Shown piece after piece: positions 17,797 to 25,952 of a stretch of 64,000 bases of DNA (within the stretch, counting starts at the first letter, position 1; each line of letters begins with the position of its first letter). The notes beneath the pieces were generated by a model that worked only from the letters and a program-made list of their open reading frames with translations, was not told the DNA's origin and did not search any database. The position numbers and the translations under genes are program-made. The stretch comes from Erythrobacter sp. KY5. Lineage in GTDB: Bacteria > Pseudomonadota > Alphaproteobacteria > Sphingomonadales > Sphingomonadaceae. The stretch covers positions 2,525,001 through 2,589,000 of the forward strand of contig NZ_CP021912.1 of NCBI RefSeq assembly GCF_003264115.1, read 5' to 3'.

Positions 17797-18696
17797 ATGC
17801 CCCACCTCACCTGCGTGCTGCACCATCATATCGGGCAGGAAGGCGCCTTTGAGAAAGGGCTGGGCCTGACCAGTTCGCGAGAGGCGTTCGAACGGCATCT
17901 GGCTTGGCTGGGTGAGCGATACGAATTCGTCTCGCTCGATCAGGTGTTGAGCGGCGATCTGCCGAAAAAGCCCCTGCTGCTGACATTTGACGATGCGTGG
18001 CACTCGGTCCTTGGCATCGCCCGCGATGTGCTGAGCCCGCGCGGGATTCCAGCCGTCTACTTCATCAATCCCGGCATGGTGGAAGAGGGCGCGATCTCGC
18101 TCGATTCCATGCTGGCCTATGCGGTGAACACGTTCGGGATCGGTGAGGTCTGCAAGGCGCTTGGCCTGCCTCGCTGCGATGCGGTTCATTCGGTGATTGT
18201 GAACGACATGGCAAAGCTTGGCTCTGCCGAGCGTCAGGGCGTCGTTGCCGAGCTGATCGCTAAGTTCGGCCCCGTGGACCTTGACCAGCGCGCCCGGCTG
18301 TTGTCGGGAGATGACCTCAAGGAACTCGTCTCTCTCGGGATCGAGATCGGCAATCATACGAAGACCCATGTGCACTGCCGCAGCCTGTCCGCAGACGAGA
18401 TGCAGGAAGAGATCGCGGGCTCAAAGGCATTGCTGGAAGAGCTGTCGCAAAGCCGCGTGCGCTCGCTCTCGATACCCTACGGACACGAGCTCGATCTGAC
18501 CGACGAAGTGCATCGCCATGCGCGCGAAAGTGGGCATGAGGCGATCTTCCTCGTGCATGCCCGCGCCAACTGGCTGCGCCCGGCAAAGGACGTCTGGTAT
18601 CGCCGCTCGCTGACGAACCAGTCTAATCGTGAATTGGCCATGGAACTTCAGATCAAACAGCATCTGCGCTCAGCCCGAAAAGCGGTGCTGGGATGA
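17797..18696 (+). CDS. Polysaccharide deacetylase (NodB-type)
   Basis: A 299-residue carbohydrate esterase family 4 protein. The catalytic TFDD lies near residue 66 and the metal-binding HTKTH near 188 (EIGNHTKTHVHC). There is no clear signal peptide or membrane anchor, so a cytoplasmic sugar-lipid or nucleotide-sugar substrate is possible. The ATG at 17797 is chosen; a GTG 60 bases upstream is also open. It overlaps the next gene, a formyltransferase, by four bases (ATGA), so the two very likely act in one pathway. Confidence 0.88.
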   Translation: MPHLTCVLHHHIGQEGAFEKGLGLTSSREAFERHLAWLGERYEFVSLDQVLSGDLPKKPLLLTFDDAWHSVLGIARDVLSPRGIPAVYFINPGMVEEGAISLDSMLAYAVNTFGIGEVCKALGLPRCDAVHSVIVNDMAKLGSAERQGVVAELIAKFGPVDLDQRARLLSGDDLKELVSLGIEIGNHTKTHVHCRSLSADEMQEEIAGSKALLEELSQSRVRSLSIPYGHELDLTDEVHRHARESGHEAIFLVHARANWLRPAKDVWYRRSLTNQSNRELAMELQIKQHLRSARKAVLG

Positions 18697-19481
18697 AGCG
18701 GCTGGTCATCATCACGGGCGACGGGCGCGAGCACAAATACGTGACCAATGCGCTTTGCAAGGCTTATGACGTTGCCGCGATCCTGGTCTGCGATCCGCCG
18801 GCCAAGAGGTCGTGGAAGAAAGTGCTCAAACGCAATCCCGAACAGTTCCTGGGCAAGGCGCTGCGCGGTGTCTTCCTCAAGATCACGCGCGACAGGGAAG
18901 CGCGCGAGGCGAGCCTTGCGCGGGTGCTGGGGGATACGTCCGAGCGGTTTGAGCGCGCAGATATCGTGCAGCGGGTCGGTAAGCCCAAGGCTGGCGGCCT
19001 TTTCAAGGCGGTTCAAGCCCTGCAACCACACGTGCTCGCGATTTATGGCACCGGCATGATCCCCGACAACGTGCTGGAGAGCGCCGGCGATATAGCGCTC
19101 AACATGCACACCGGGATCTCGCCGCATTATCGCGGGGTGAGCTGCGCTATGTGGCCGATCCTCGATGAGCGGCCGGACATGGTCGGGGCAACCGTCCACG
19201 AATGCACTTCTGCGGTCGATGGCGGCAGGGTGTTCTTCACCGGCCAGGCATCCTTGCAGTCAGACGACAACCTGCACACCGTCTTTGCCCGTGCGGTGGA
19301 GGTCGGCGCGCAAGGATACGTGACAGTTGTTGGCGAGGTGCTTCAGGGAACTGCCGTGGGTGAAGAGCAGGACCACGCGATCGGAACCGAGTATCGGGGC
19401 AAGGATCTCCACATCCGAACCGAACTTGCGGCGCGAAGGGCGCTCAAAAGGCTGCGCAAATCGGGAAGGCTGGCGACCTAG
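18693..19481 (+). CDS. Formyltransferase-family protein (sugar/nucleotide-sugar type)
   Basis: A 262-residue protein with a formyl-transferase fold. The diagnostic segment is NMHTGISPHYRGVSCAMWPI (about residues 136-155), which supplies the Asn-His pair of the active site (N-x-H); the usual Asp partner is probably in TVHECTSAVDGG. It lacks the C-terminal tRNA-binding domain of Fmt, so it is not initiator-tRNA formyltransferase. Such stand-alone enzymes formylate amino sugars for lipopolysaccharide or glycan building. It overlaps the deacetylase start-to-stop by four bases; in the Ara4N pathway a formyltransferase and a deformylase of the same families also work in sequence. Confidence 0.85.
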   Translation: MKRLVIITGDGREHKYVTNALCKAYDVAAILVCDPPAKRSWKKVLKRNPEQFLGKALRGVFLKITRDREAREASLARVLGDTSERFERADIVQRVGKPKAGGLFKAVQALQPHVLAIYGTGMIPDNVLESAGDIALNMHTGISPHYRGVSCAMWPILDERPDMVGATVHECTSAVDGGRVFFTGQASLQSDDNLHTVFARAVEVGAQGYVTVVGEVLQGTAVGEEQDHAIGTEYRGKDLHIRTELAARRALKRLRKSGRLAT

Positions 19482-19484
19482 CAA

Positions 19485-20105
19485 TCACCCCTTCTCAAGC
19501 TCATCCTCAATCTGGTCGAGCCGCTCTTTGCCAAAGAACATTTCCTGCGGCCCATCCTTTGGCCCGACAAACAGCGTGGGAATGCCAAACGCGCCGCGTT
19601 CGACCGCCCTGTCAGTGTTGGCGACAAGGCCCTGTTTCACTTCGTCGGTCTGAGCCCGCTCGAACAGGTCCTGCGCATCGAAGCCAGCCGCCGCGACCGC
19701 TGCGCCGAGAGCCTGCGGGTCGGTGATATCGATACCCTCTTCCCAGATCGCGGGGAGCAGGCTCTCGACAAACTGAACGCCGCGTCCGTCCTGATCGGCT
19801 GCAAACAGCATCCGCTGGAGCGTGATCGAGTTGAAGGGGAATTTGGGATGCAGCCTGTATTTGGTCAGCTGATGCTTTTCGATGAAGCGCCGCATCTCCA
19901 GCATCGAATACTCGACCTTGCCCTTCACGTCCGCATCGCGGATCATCGGGGGAGCATTGCCGGTCAGCTTGTGCATTCCACCCAGAAAAACGGGCGTCAC
20001 GTCGAGTTCGGCACCCGTACGCTTGATCAGATCGCGTAGCGGCCACCAGATCATGTAGGCATTGGGACTGACGAAATCGAAGATCAGCTCGACGCGGCTT
20101 GCCAT
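19485..20105 (-). CDS. DsbA-family / 2-hydroxychromene-2-carboxylate isomerase-like protein
   Basis: A 206-residue thioredoxin-fold protein: FDFVSPNAYMIWWPL at the N-terminus matches HCCA isomerase/kappa-GST proteins, where a serine replaces the catalytic cysteine (S12 here), and RGAFGIPTLFVG is the cis-proline strand. HCCA isomerase acts in naphthalene breakdown with glutathione, but no degradation genes are nearby, so the substrate is open. The start at 20103-20105 follows AGGAGA. It converges with the formyltransferase gene, with only three bases between the stops. Confidence 0.85.
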   Translation of the reverse strand: MASRVELIFDFVSPNAYMIWWPLRDLIKRTGAELDVTPVFLGGMHKLTGNAPPMIRDADVKGKVEYSMLEMRRFIEKHQLTKYRLHPKFPFNSITLQRMLFAADQDGRGVQFVESLLPAIWEEGIDITDPQALGAAVAAAGFDAQDLFERAQTDEVKQGLVANTDRAVERGAFGIPTLFVGPKDGPQEMFFGKERLDQIEDELEKG

Positions 20106-20183
20106 GGGAACTCTCCTGAAGAAGCTTTCCCAATGGCTCGCACGACGCGGCGAACGTTTCAAGTCTGTTTTTCAGACGTAGTA

Positions 20184-20236
20184 TTTTTGGCGCCCTCAGA
20201 CGCCGGGCGCGGCCCATGCGGGCCGCTTGGCTTCGC
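20184..20236. repeat. Dispersed repeat with covarying hairpin, copy A
   Basis: The sequence CTCAGACGCCGGGCGC leads into a stem GCGGCCC-ATGC-GGGCCGC (20209-20226), then TTGGCTTCGC. Copy B at 25888-25941 has the same flanks but the stem GCAGGCC-ATCC-GGCCTGC. This copy lies between the DsbA-like gene and sulP. The region to 20328 is GC-rich and contains a further inverted repeat GACGT-CAATG-ACGTC near 20268. Confidence 0.75.
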
Positions 20237-20328
20237 CGTATAAGCGACGGCGCGCGGTCGCGCTTGCGACGTCAATGACGTCGATGCGCCCCGCGCGTTA
20301 CGCCGTGCAGCCCGCGACAAGGCTTCGC

Positions 20329-21846
20329 TCAACCCGTCGGTGACAGTCCCAGCTCAACCCCGGTCCTGTCTTCGAGAGCGAAGCGGTCGAACAGGTCTGC
20401 GCTTGCGGTGTTCAGGCCGACGACACGCGTGTGACGGCCATTGCGACGCATGCGTTCAATCACTTTCTCAAGCGCACCGATGGCAGAGATGTCCCAGAAA
20501 TGCGCCTGGCTGACGTCGATCACCACGTGATGTGCCGCGTCCTCGAACTGGCTTTCCGGCCCGAGCAGTTCGACGAAGCGATCGACGCTGGCGAAAAAGA
20601 TCTCGCCCCTCACGTGGTAGACTGCAGAGTGCGGTCGGCGCACACGCTCGACAGTGAACATGTTCTTCACCTTCTGCGCGAAGAAGATGCCCGACAGCAG
20701 CACGCCGACAAGCACGCCAAGCGCCAGATCGTGGGTCCACACAACCGTGACAACCGTCGCGATCATCACGATCGAGCTGGTCGGCGGGTGGCGGCGCAGA
20801 TTGGGGATCGAATTCCAGCTGAACGTGCCGATGCTGACCATGATCATCACCGCGACAAGCGCAGGCATTGGCACCTGCCCGACCCAAGAGCCGAGCACGG
20901 TGAGGAGAAACAGCAGGAAAGCGCCGGCCGTGAAGGTCGACAGTCGCCCACGCCCGCCCGAAGTCACGTTGATGACAGACTGGCCGATCATGGCGCAGCC
21001 GCCCATGCCGCCGAAACATGCCGCAACCACATTGGCGATGCCCTGCCCTGCGCTTTCGCGGCGCTTGTCGCTTTCGGTGTGGGTCATGTCGTCGACGATC
21101 TGCGCGGTGAGCAGGCTTTCCAGCAATCCGACCGCAGCCATGGTCAGCGAATACGGTGCGATGATCTGCAACGTCTCCCACGTCAGCGGCACGTCGGGCA
21201 GCGCGAAGGTCGGCAGGCCGTCAGGCAGTGTGCCCTCGCCCGCGACATTGTTCACCGGCAAGCCCCAATAGATCGCCGCAGCGGTCAGCAAGACGATGGC
21301 GACAAGCGGGCTTGGCACCGACTTGGTGATGCGCGGAAAGCCGTAGATGATGCCAAGGCCGACCGCGACCATCGCCCATGTCCACGGGCCCACGCCCTCA
21401 TTACCCGGCATCAGCTGCGGGATCTGCGCCATGAAGATGAGGATCGCGAGCGCGTTGACGAACCCGGTGATGACACTGCGCGAGACGAACTGCATCAGCA
21501 GGTCGAGCCGCAGGACCGCCGCGATACCCTGAAAAATGCCCATCAGGATCGTTGCGGCGAAGAGGTAATCGACCCCGTAATCGCGCACCAGCGGGATCAC
21601 CACAACCGCAACCGCAGCCGTGGCGGCTGAGATCATGCCGGGTCGCCCGCCAGTAAAGGCGATCACCATGGCAATCGCGACACTCGCATAGAGGCCAACG
21701 CTGGGATCGACGCCCGCGATCAGCGCAAAGCCGATGGCTTCGGGGATCAAAGCGAGCGCAACAACGATGCCGGCGAGAATGTCCGCGCGCGGCTGAGCGA
21801 ACCAGTCACGGCGGAAGTTTTCCGCGAAAGAGCGGGTCTGGGTCAT
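20329..21846 (-). CDS. SulP-family anion transporter with STAS domain
   Basis: A 505-residue SLC26/SulP permease. The N-terminal two thirds hold 10-14 membrane segments with the family signature around [21 protein letters not shown] cytoplasmic STAS domain occupies about residues 400-500 ([19 protein letters not shown]). Substrates in the family include sulfate, bicarbonate, chloride and dicarboxylates; here none can be assigned. The start at 21844-21846 is taken because the upstream in-frame extension is not membrane-like and runs into the regulatory region. Confidence 0.93.
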   Translation of the reverse strand: MTQTRSFAENFRRDWFAQPRADILAGIVVALALIPEAIGFALIAGVDPSVGLYASVAIAMVIAFTGGRPGMISAATAAVAVVVIPLVRDYGVDYLFAATILMGIFQGIAAVLRLDLLMQFVSRSVITGFVNALAILIFMAQIPQLMPGNEGVGPWTWAMVAVGLGIIYGFPRITKSVPSPLVAIVLLTAAAIYWGLPVNNVAGEGTLPDGLPTFALPDVPLTWETLQIIAPYSLTMAAVGLLESLLTAQIVDDMTHTESDKRRESAGQGIANVVAACFGGMGGCAMIGQSVINVTSGGRGRLSTFTAGAFLLFLLTVLGSWVGQVPMPALVAVMIMVSIGTFSWNSIPNLRRHPPTSSIVMIATVVTVVWTHDLALGVLVGVLLSGIFFAQKVKNMFTVERVRRPHSAVYHVRGEIFFASVDRFVELLGPESQFEDAAHHVVIDVSQAHFWDISAIGALEKVIERMRRNGRHTRVVGLNTASADLFDRFALEDRTGVELGLSPTG

Positions 21847-21974
21847 GGTCGGATCTATCCGGGAATGATTGTGAGCCGGACAGGTGGAGAGAAAAAGCCC
21901 GGACTGGAAATGTATCCGCGCCCCATAGGCAATCATGCTGCATTGCACAACAGCGCGCGCTCAAGTGCGTGGTT

Positions 21975-22180
21975 AAATCGGCGTTAGCGTCGTTCGCACC
22001 TGAATTGTTAGGAGGCTCTGGTTCAGCAGGGTCAGCGTCCCGGTAGGCTTAACGGCACGCCGGGGCATGGCGAAGGCCACACGAAAAGTCGTTCCAACCG
22101 CTGCGCAAGAGACCAATCGATCGCAGCGGATGTGCTTAGGAGCCGGGGTGGTGCGTTGTACGCAGCGCCCCGGCTTTTGC
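21975..22180 (+). ncRNA. Candidate small RNA ending in a strong intrinsic terminator
   Basis: Between sulP (minus) and metZ (minus) the plus strand shows an RNA-like layout: a hairpin CCGCTGCG/CGCAGCGG (22100-22131), a GC-rich multi-stem region near 22035-22070, and a terminator at 22143-22180. No credible ORF is on the plus strand. A site resembling the CtrA box (TTAA-N7-TTAG, 21973-21987) lies at the presumed 5' end. It does not match SRP, RNase P or tmRNA signatures; 6S RNA cannot be excluded by eye. Confidence 0.4.
22143..22180 (+). terminator. Rho-independent terminator of the candidate small RNA
   Basis: AGCCGGGG (22143-22150) pairs with CCCCGGCT (22170-22177), with an inner stem TGCGT-TGT-ACGCA, followed by TTTT. 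No plus-strand protein gene ends nearby, which is why an RNA gene is proposed. Confidence 0.65.
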
Positions 22181-22189
22181 ATCGTGACG

Positions 22190-23407
22190 CTAAATCCCCG
22201 CCGCTGACAGGGCGCGGTCCATGTCTTCGGTTATGTCGGCAATGTCTTCAAGGCCGACATTGATCCGCAAGAGGCCCTCGGTCACGCCCATTTCCTCGCG
22301 CGCCTCTTCGCCCATATTGGCGTGCGTGGTGCTGGCCGGGTGACACAAGAGGCTGCGCGCGTCGCCGATATTGTTCGATATGTCGATCAACTCAAGCGCA
22401 TCGAGGATCTGGAAGGCGCGCTCGCGGCTGCCGACGTCGAAGGCGAAGATTGGCCCGGTTGCGTCCATCTGGTCGAGCGCGAGTGCGTGGCGCGGATGAC
22501 ACGGCAGACCCGGATGGCGCATTTCGCCGCCCGCTGCACGAATACGATCCCGCATGAACTCGCCCAGTTTTACCGCATTCTCGCTCTGGCGATGAGCGCG
22601 CAGGTCGAGGGTCTCCAGCCCCTTGTGCACGACCCATGCGTTGAACGGCGATATGGTAGGGCCGGTGTTGCGCTGGAAAGGCATGAGCGTTTCATTCACC
22701 CACTCCTCACTTGCGCAAATGGCCCCGGCCAGCACCCTGCCCTGACCGTCCATCAGCTTGGTCGCGCTGTAAGCCACGACATCCGCGCCGAACTCCATCG
22801 GGCGTTGCAGCGCGGGCGAGGCGAAGGCGTTGTCGACCACGGTGGTAATGCCGCACCCGCGCGCAAGGTCGCACACGAATTGCAGGTCGACGATATCGAG
22901 CGTCGGGTTCGCGGGCGTTTCGAAGAAAAACACCTTGGTGTTGGGGCGCACCGCCTTTTCCCATGCGTCGTTATCGCCGCTGTCGATTACGCTGGTTTCA
23001 ATGCCGAACTTGGGCAGGAGATTATCGACCAGCCAGCGGCACGATCCGAACGCCGCGCGCGCGGCAACCACGTGATCGCCTGCCGAAAGCTGGCACAGGA
23101 GCGCCGCCGTCATCGCCGCCATTCCGCTCGCCTGGGCGCGGCAGGCTTCGGCCCCTTCAAGCAGCGCGATCCGTTCTTCCAGCATCGCGACGGTCGGGTT
23201 CTGAAGGCGCGAATAGGTCATGCCCTCGGCCTCGCCCGCAAAACGATCGGCCACAGTCTGCGCATCGTCATAGGTGTAGCCCGAGGTGAGGAACAGCGCC
23301 TCGCTCGTCTCGCCATGTTCGCTGCGCCACGTCCCGCCGCGCACGGCCTGTGTCGCGGGTCGCCATTTGCGCGTCGTCGCGCGATCCATTCCGGTGCTCT
23401 TCTTCAT
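22190..23407 (-). CDS. metZ: O-succinylhomoserine sulfhydrylase
   Basis: A 405-residue PLP enzyme of the Cys/Met metabolism family. The Schiff-base lysine lies in YSATKLMDGQG (near residue 215), with SGMAAMTAALL, TPANPTLDIVDL and GLLRINVGLED also diagnostic; the MDGQGR phrase favours MetZ over MetB or MetC. It makes homocysteine from O-succinylhomoserine and sulfide. It lies 11 bases downstream of a tetR gene on the same strand. I saw no SAM riboswitch in the short gap. Confidence 0.93.
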   Translation of the reverse strand: MKKSTGMDRATTRKWRPATQAVRGGTWRSEHGETSEALFLTSGYTYDDAQTVADRFAGEAEGMTYSRLQNPTVAMLEERIALLEGAEACRAQASGMAAMTAALLCQLSAGDHVVAARAAFGSCRWLVDNLLPKFGIETSVIDSGDNDAWEKAVRPNTKVFFFETPANPTLDIVDLQFVCDLARGCGITTVVDNAFASPALQRPMEFGADVVAYSATKLMDGQGRVLAGAICASEEWVNETLMPFQRNTGPTISPFNAWVVHKGLETLDLRAHRQSENAVKLGEFMRDRIRAAGGEMRHPGLPCHPRHALALDQMDATGPIFAFDVGSRERAFQILDALELIDISNNIGDARSLLCHPASTTHANMGEEAREEMGVTEGLLRINVGLEDIADITEDMDRALSAAGI

Positions 23408-23418
23408 CGCGCTACCGA

Positions 23419-23997
23419 TTAGTCGTCGGAGGGGTCGCCCGCAAGGTCGCTCGCAAGCAGGCCTTCGCGGGCCGTGCGTGCGTGGCCGACAACGCCTAGC
23501 ATCAACGTTCCTTCAAGGAGGGTCAGCAGATAGCGCGCTCCTCCTGCAGGATCAGGGTCGTCCTCGGGCATCTGCCCTTCCAGCCATGCGAGCTGGTCGG
23601 TAATCATCGCTTCGGCCGCTTCGGCATATCCGGGAAGCCCGCGCGCGCTGCCTGCCACGATCTCCCACCATAGCACCATAAACGACTGCATTCCCGGCTG
23701 ACGTCCCTGCGCCAAGATGCGCGCAAAACACTGCTGACGCGATTGGGGGCGTCCCTCACCATGCTGCGCGGCGAGCGCCATCTCGAGCGCGTTGGCATAG
23801 ACGCCCGCGACATAGCTCAGCAGCTCGCGCACCAGCGCTTCCTTGTTGCCGAAATGGTAGATCAGCATCCGGTCGCTGGTCCCCGCCGCTTTGGCCAACG
23901 GCCTGAGGCTCGCCCCGCCCAAGCCGTGCTGCAGCACATGCGAGGCGAGCGGCGGGAGCAGCATTTCTTTCGACATTTGAGGTTTTGTGGAAGGCAT
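23419..23997 (-). CDS. TetR-family transcriptional regulator
   Basis: A 192-residue TetR regulator. The HTH is near residues 28-50 (ASLRPLAKAAGTSDRMLIYHF) and the C-terminal half is helical, as expected for a ligand-binding domain. Two TGTAGC-N4-GCTACA-like inverted repeats lie in the divergent promoter region (24010-24025 and 24042-24057), so it probably controls itself, metZ downstream, and the small membrane protein across the intergenic region. The ligand is unknown. Confidence 0.92.
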   Translation of the reverse strand: MPSTKPQMSKEMLLPPLASHVLQHGLGGASLRPLAKAAGTSDRMLIYHFGNKEALVRELLSYVAGVYANALEMALAAQHGEGRPQSRQQCFARILAQGRQPGMQSFMVLWWEIVAGSARGLPGYAEAAEAMITDQLAWLEGQMPEDDPDPAGGARYLLTLLEGTLMLGVVGHARTAREGLLASDLAGDPSDD

Positions 23998-24009
23998 GAT
24001 CTTTCCGCT

Positions 24010-24025
24010 TGTAGCGAATGCTACA
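24010..24025. promoter_or_regulatory. TetR operator candidate 1
   Basis: TGTAGC-GAAT-GCTACA is a perfect six-base inverted repeat with a four-base spacer. It lies 13 bases upstream of the tetR ATG. Confidence 0.75.
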
Positions 24026-24041
24026 TTCGATTAGAAGGGTG

Positions 24042-24057
24042 CGTAGCAACTGCTACA
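24042..24057. promoter_or_regulatory. TetR operator candidate 2
   Basis: CGTAGC-AACT-GCTACA repeats the same half-sites (five bases perfect) 32 bases from site 1, about three helical turns. It ends just before the start of the divergent membrane protein. Confidence 0.75.
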
Positions 24058-24068
24058 TGAAAGGCGGC

Positions 24069-24470
24069 ATGATGGACTTTCTCCAAACTCTCTTCTTCCT
24101 TCTTCTGGGCGGCGCCACCATCGCGGGCGCCTATATTCTCATCGCCAAGCCCGAGCGAGGCAACCCCCTCGCAGCGGCGCTGCTATGCGCGATGTTCTCC
24201 GCATATACGGCGGTCCAGATCGCGCAGGAGGGCGTGGTGATGTTCTTCACCAACCATTCGCAAAACCTGACTGGTATTCAAGTGTGGTGGGATCTCGCCA
24301 TGCTCGTGGTGATCGCTTTCTTCTTTATCGCACCGCGCGCTCGCGCCGTTGACATGAATCTGTGGCTCTGGGCGCTTCTCGTTCTGCCGACTGCTAGCAT
24401 CGGACTTCTCGCCATGTGCGCGCGACTGTTCTATCTCGAACGCGCGCAGGCAGGCACGCCAACCGCCTGA
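24069..24470 (+). CDS. Small integral membrane protein under TetR control
   Basis: A 133-residue protein with four predicted membrane segments: about residues 3-22 (FLQTLFFLLLGGATIAGAY), 32-52, 70-88 and 96-115. I do not recognise the family. The start is placed at one of the tandem ATGs at 24069/24072 behind AAAGGCGG; an ATG at 24057 overlaps operator 2. It diverges from tetR across two operator copies, an arrangement seen for transport or stress proteins controlled by a neighbouring TetR. Confidence 0.75.
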   Translation: MMDFLQTLFFLLLGGATIAGAYILIAKPERGNPLAAALLCAMFSAYTAVQIAQEGVVMFFTNHSQNLTGIQVWWDLAMLVVIAFFFIAPRARAVDMNLWLWALLVLPTASIGLLAMCARLFYLERAQAGTPTA

Positions 24471-24527
24471 TCATAAATGCCTAACACGCTTGCAGGGGCC
24501 TGAGCGCTTGCCTAAGCGCTCAGCCTC

Positions 24528-25886
24528 ATGAGCGAGGCCCAAGCACAGCCTGTCCAAAACGCACCAGAGTCGCTTCATCGCGCTCATGAAAGCGCGCCGG
24601 AGCATTCAGCCGATCCGTGGGGCTGGTGCCTTCTGATCCCTGCGATCTTCGCGCTGATCGCGGGCTTCAGGCTGACCACCCCTTCCGCACCCTATTTCGA
24701 CGAGGTTCACTACCTTCCCGCCGCGCGCGAATTTCTCAACGCATGGGCGGGCGTGACCGGCGAGTATGTGAACCGCGAACATCCGCTGCTCGGCAAGGAG
24801 CTGATTGCGCTGGGCATGTATGTGTTTGGCGACAACCCGTTTGGCTGGCGGATCATGTCGCTCATCGCCGGGATCGTGGCCGTGGGCGCGAGCATGCGGG
24901 CGATGTGGCATACGAGCGAGGACCGGTTTGCAACCGTCGCTTTCGGCATCCTGCTGGTCACCGGCTTTCACCTGCTCATCCATGCGCGCATTGCGATGCT
25001 CGACATCTTCATGGCGGCATTTCTGTCTATCGCTGCATGGCAGTTTGCCGCCGCCATCCGTGAGCCGGAAACGGGCCGCCAGCGCCTGATCGTGACCGGC
25101 ATTGCAATCGGCTGCGCGCTGGGAAGCAAATGGAACGCGGTGCCGCTGGCGATGGTGCCGGGCCTCACCTTCTTTGCAGCGCGTTTGTCTGCCGGCCGCC
25201 GCCGTTTGTTGACGAGCCGGCGGGGTGTGCCGGTACCGGGGATCAGCCTTGTCGAAGCGTTCGTCTGGCTCGGCATTCTGCCAATTGCGGTCTATGCACT
25301 CACCTTCATGCCGGGGCACTGGCTGGGCAGCGAGCTTCGCCCTTCGCCGCTCACGGAGCTTGGCCTGATCGGATTGCACGGCGATATGCTCGCTCTTCAA
25401 CAGCAGGTGCTCGCGCCGCATTCCTATCAGAGCAACTGGCCGCAATGGGTGATGAACACGCGCGGTATCTGGTATCTTTACGAATTCGTCGACGAAGCGC
25501 AGCGCGGGGTGCTGTTGATCGGCAATCCGCTCACCATGCTGCTTGGCCTGCCCGCGATCGTGTGGTGCTTTGTCGCCGGGCTTTATCGCAGCGACTGGGC
25601 GAAGATCGCGATGGTCGTGGGTTACGGCGTCAGCCTCGGCCTGTGGCTGATCGCGCCCAAGCCGGTCCAGTTCTACTACCATTACGTGATGCCCAGCATG
25701 TTCCTGCTCGGCGCGCTCGCCCTGTCGCTCAGCGATGTGAGGCAGGCGGGCTGGAGCAGGTCCGCTTATGGTGTGATCGCGGCGAGCGTTGCCGTGTTCG
25801 CGGTGTTCTACAAGATCCTGACCGCCGCGCCTCTGGACGGCCCGATGAGCTTTGCCGACTGGACCTGGATCGCAGGCTGGAGGTAA
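24528..25886 (+). CDS. PMT-family protein O-mannosyltransferase-like glycosyltransferase
   Basis: A 452-residue membrane protein of the dolichyl-phosphate-mannose--protein mannosyltransferase type (GT39, GT-C fold). The acidic loop motif FDEVHY is near residue 58 and NREHPLLGKELIALG near 83-97, followed by about nine membrane segments. Such enzymes move mannose from a polyprenyl-phosphate donor to Ser/Thr of exported proteins. The converging gene at 25953-27056 is a DPM1-like synthase, which would make the lipid-linked donor; the pair fits one pathway. Confidence 0.88.
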   Translation: MSEAQAQPVQNAPESLHRAHESAPEHSADPWGWCLLIPAIFALIAGFRLTTPSAPYFDEVHYLPAAREFLNAWAGVTGEYVNREHPLLGKELIALGMYVFGDNPFGWRIMSLIAGIVAVGASMRAMWHTSEDRFATVAFGILLVTGFHLLIHARIAMLDIFMAAFLSIAAWQFAAAIREPETGRQRLIVTGIAIGCALGSKWNAVPLAMVPGLTFFAARLSAGRRRLLTSRRGVPVPGISLVEAFVWLGILPIAVYALTFMPGHWLGSELRPSPLTELGLIGLHGDMLALQQQVLAPHSYQSNWPQWVMNTRGIWYLYEFVDEAQRGVLLIGNPLTMLLGLPAIVWCFVAGLYRSDWAKIAMVVGYGVSLGLWLIAPKPVQFYYHYVMPSMFLLGALALSLSDVRQAGWSRSAYGVIAASVAVFAVFYKILTAAPLDGPMSFADWTWIAGWR

Positions 25887-25887
25887 G

Positions 25888-25941
25888 TTTTTTTGCGCAC
25901 TCAGACGCCGGGCGCAGGCCATCCGGCCTGCTTGGCTCCGC
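25888..25941. repeat. Dispersed repeat with covarying hairpin, copy B
   Basis: This copy shares CTCAGACGCCGGGCGC and CTTGGCTCCGC flanks with copy A (20184-20236). The stem here is GCAGGCC-ATCC-GGCCTGC (25914-25931); both strands of the stem have changed together relative to copy A. It lies between two convergent genes and may end their transcripts. Confidence 0.75.
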
Positions 25942-25952
25942 AGCCGTCTAGG

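Noticed and set aside
21973..22182. A 69-codon minus-strand frame between sulP and metZ
   Set aside because: It reads through the terminator stem and lacks a ribosome-binding site; an RNA on the plus strand explains the structure better.
23408..23418. SAM riboswitch for metZ
   Set aside because: Only 11 bases separate tetR and metZ, too short for any riboswitch; nothing like one is seen before tetR either.
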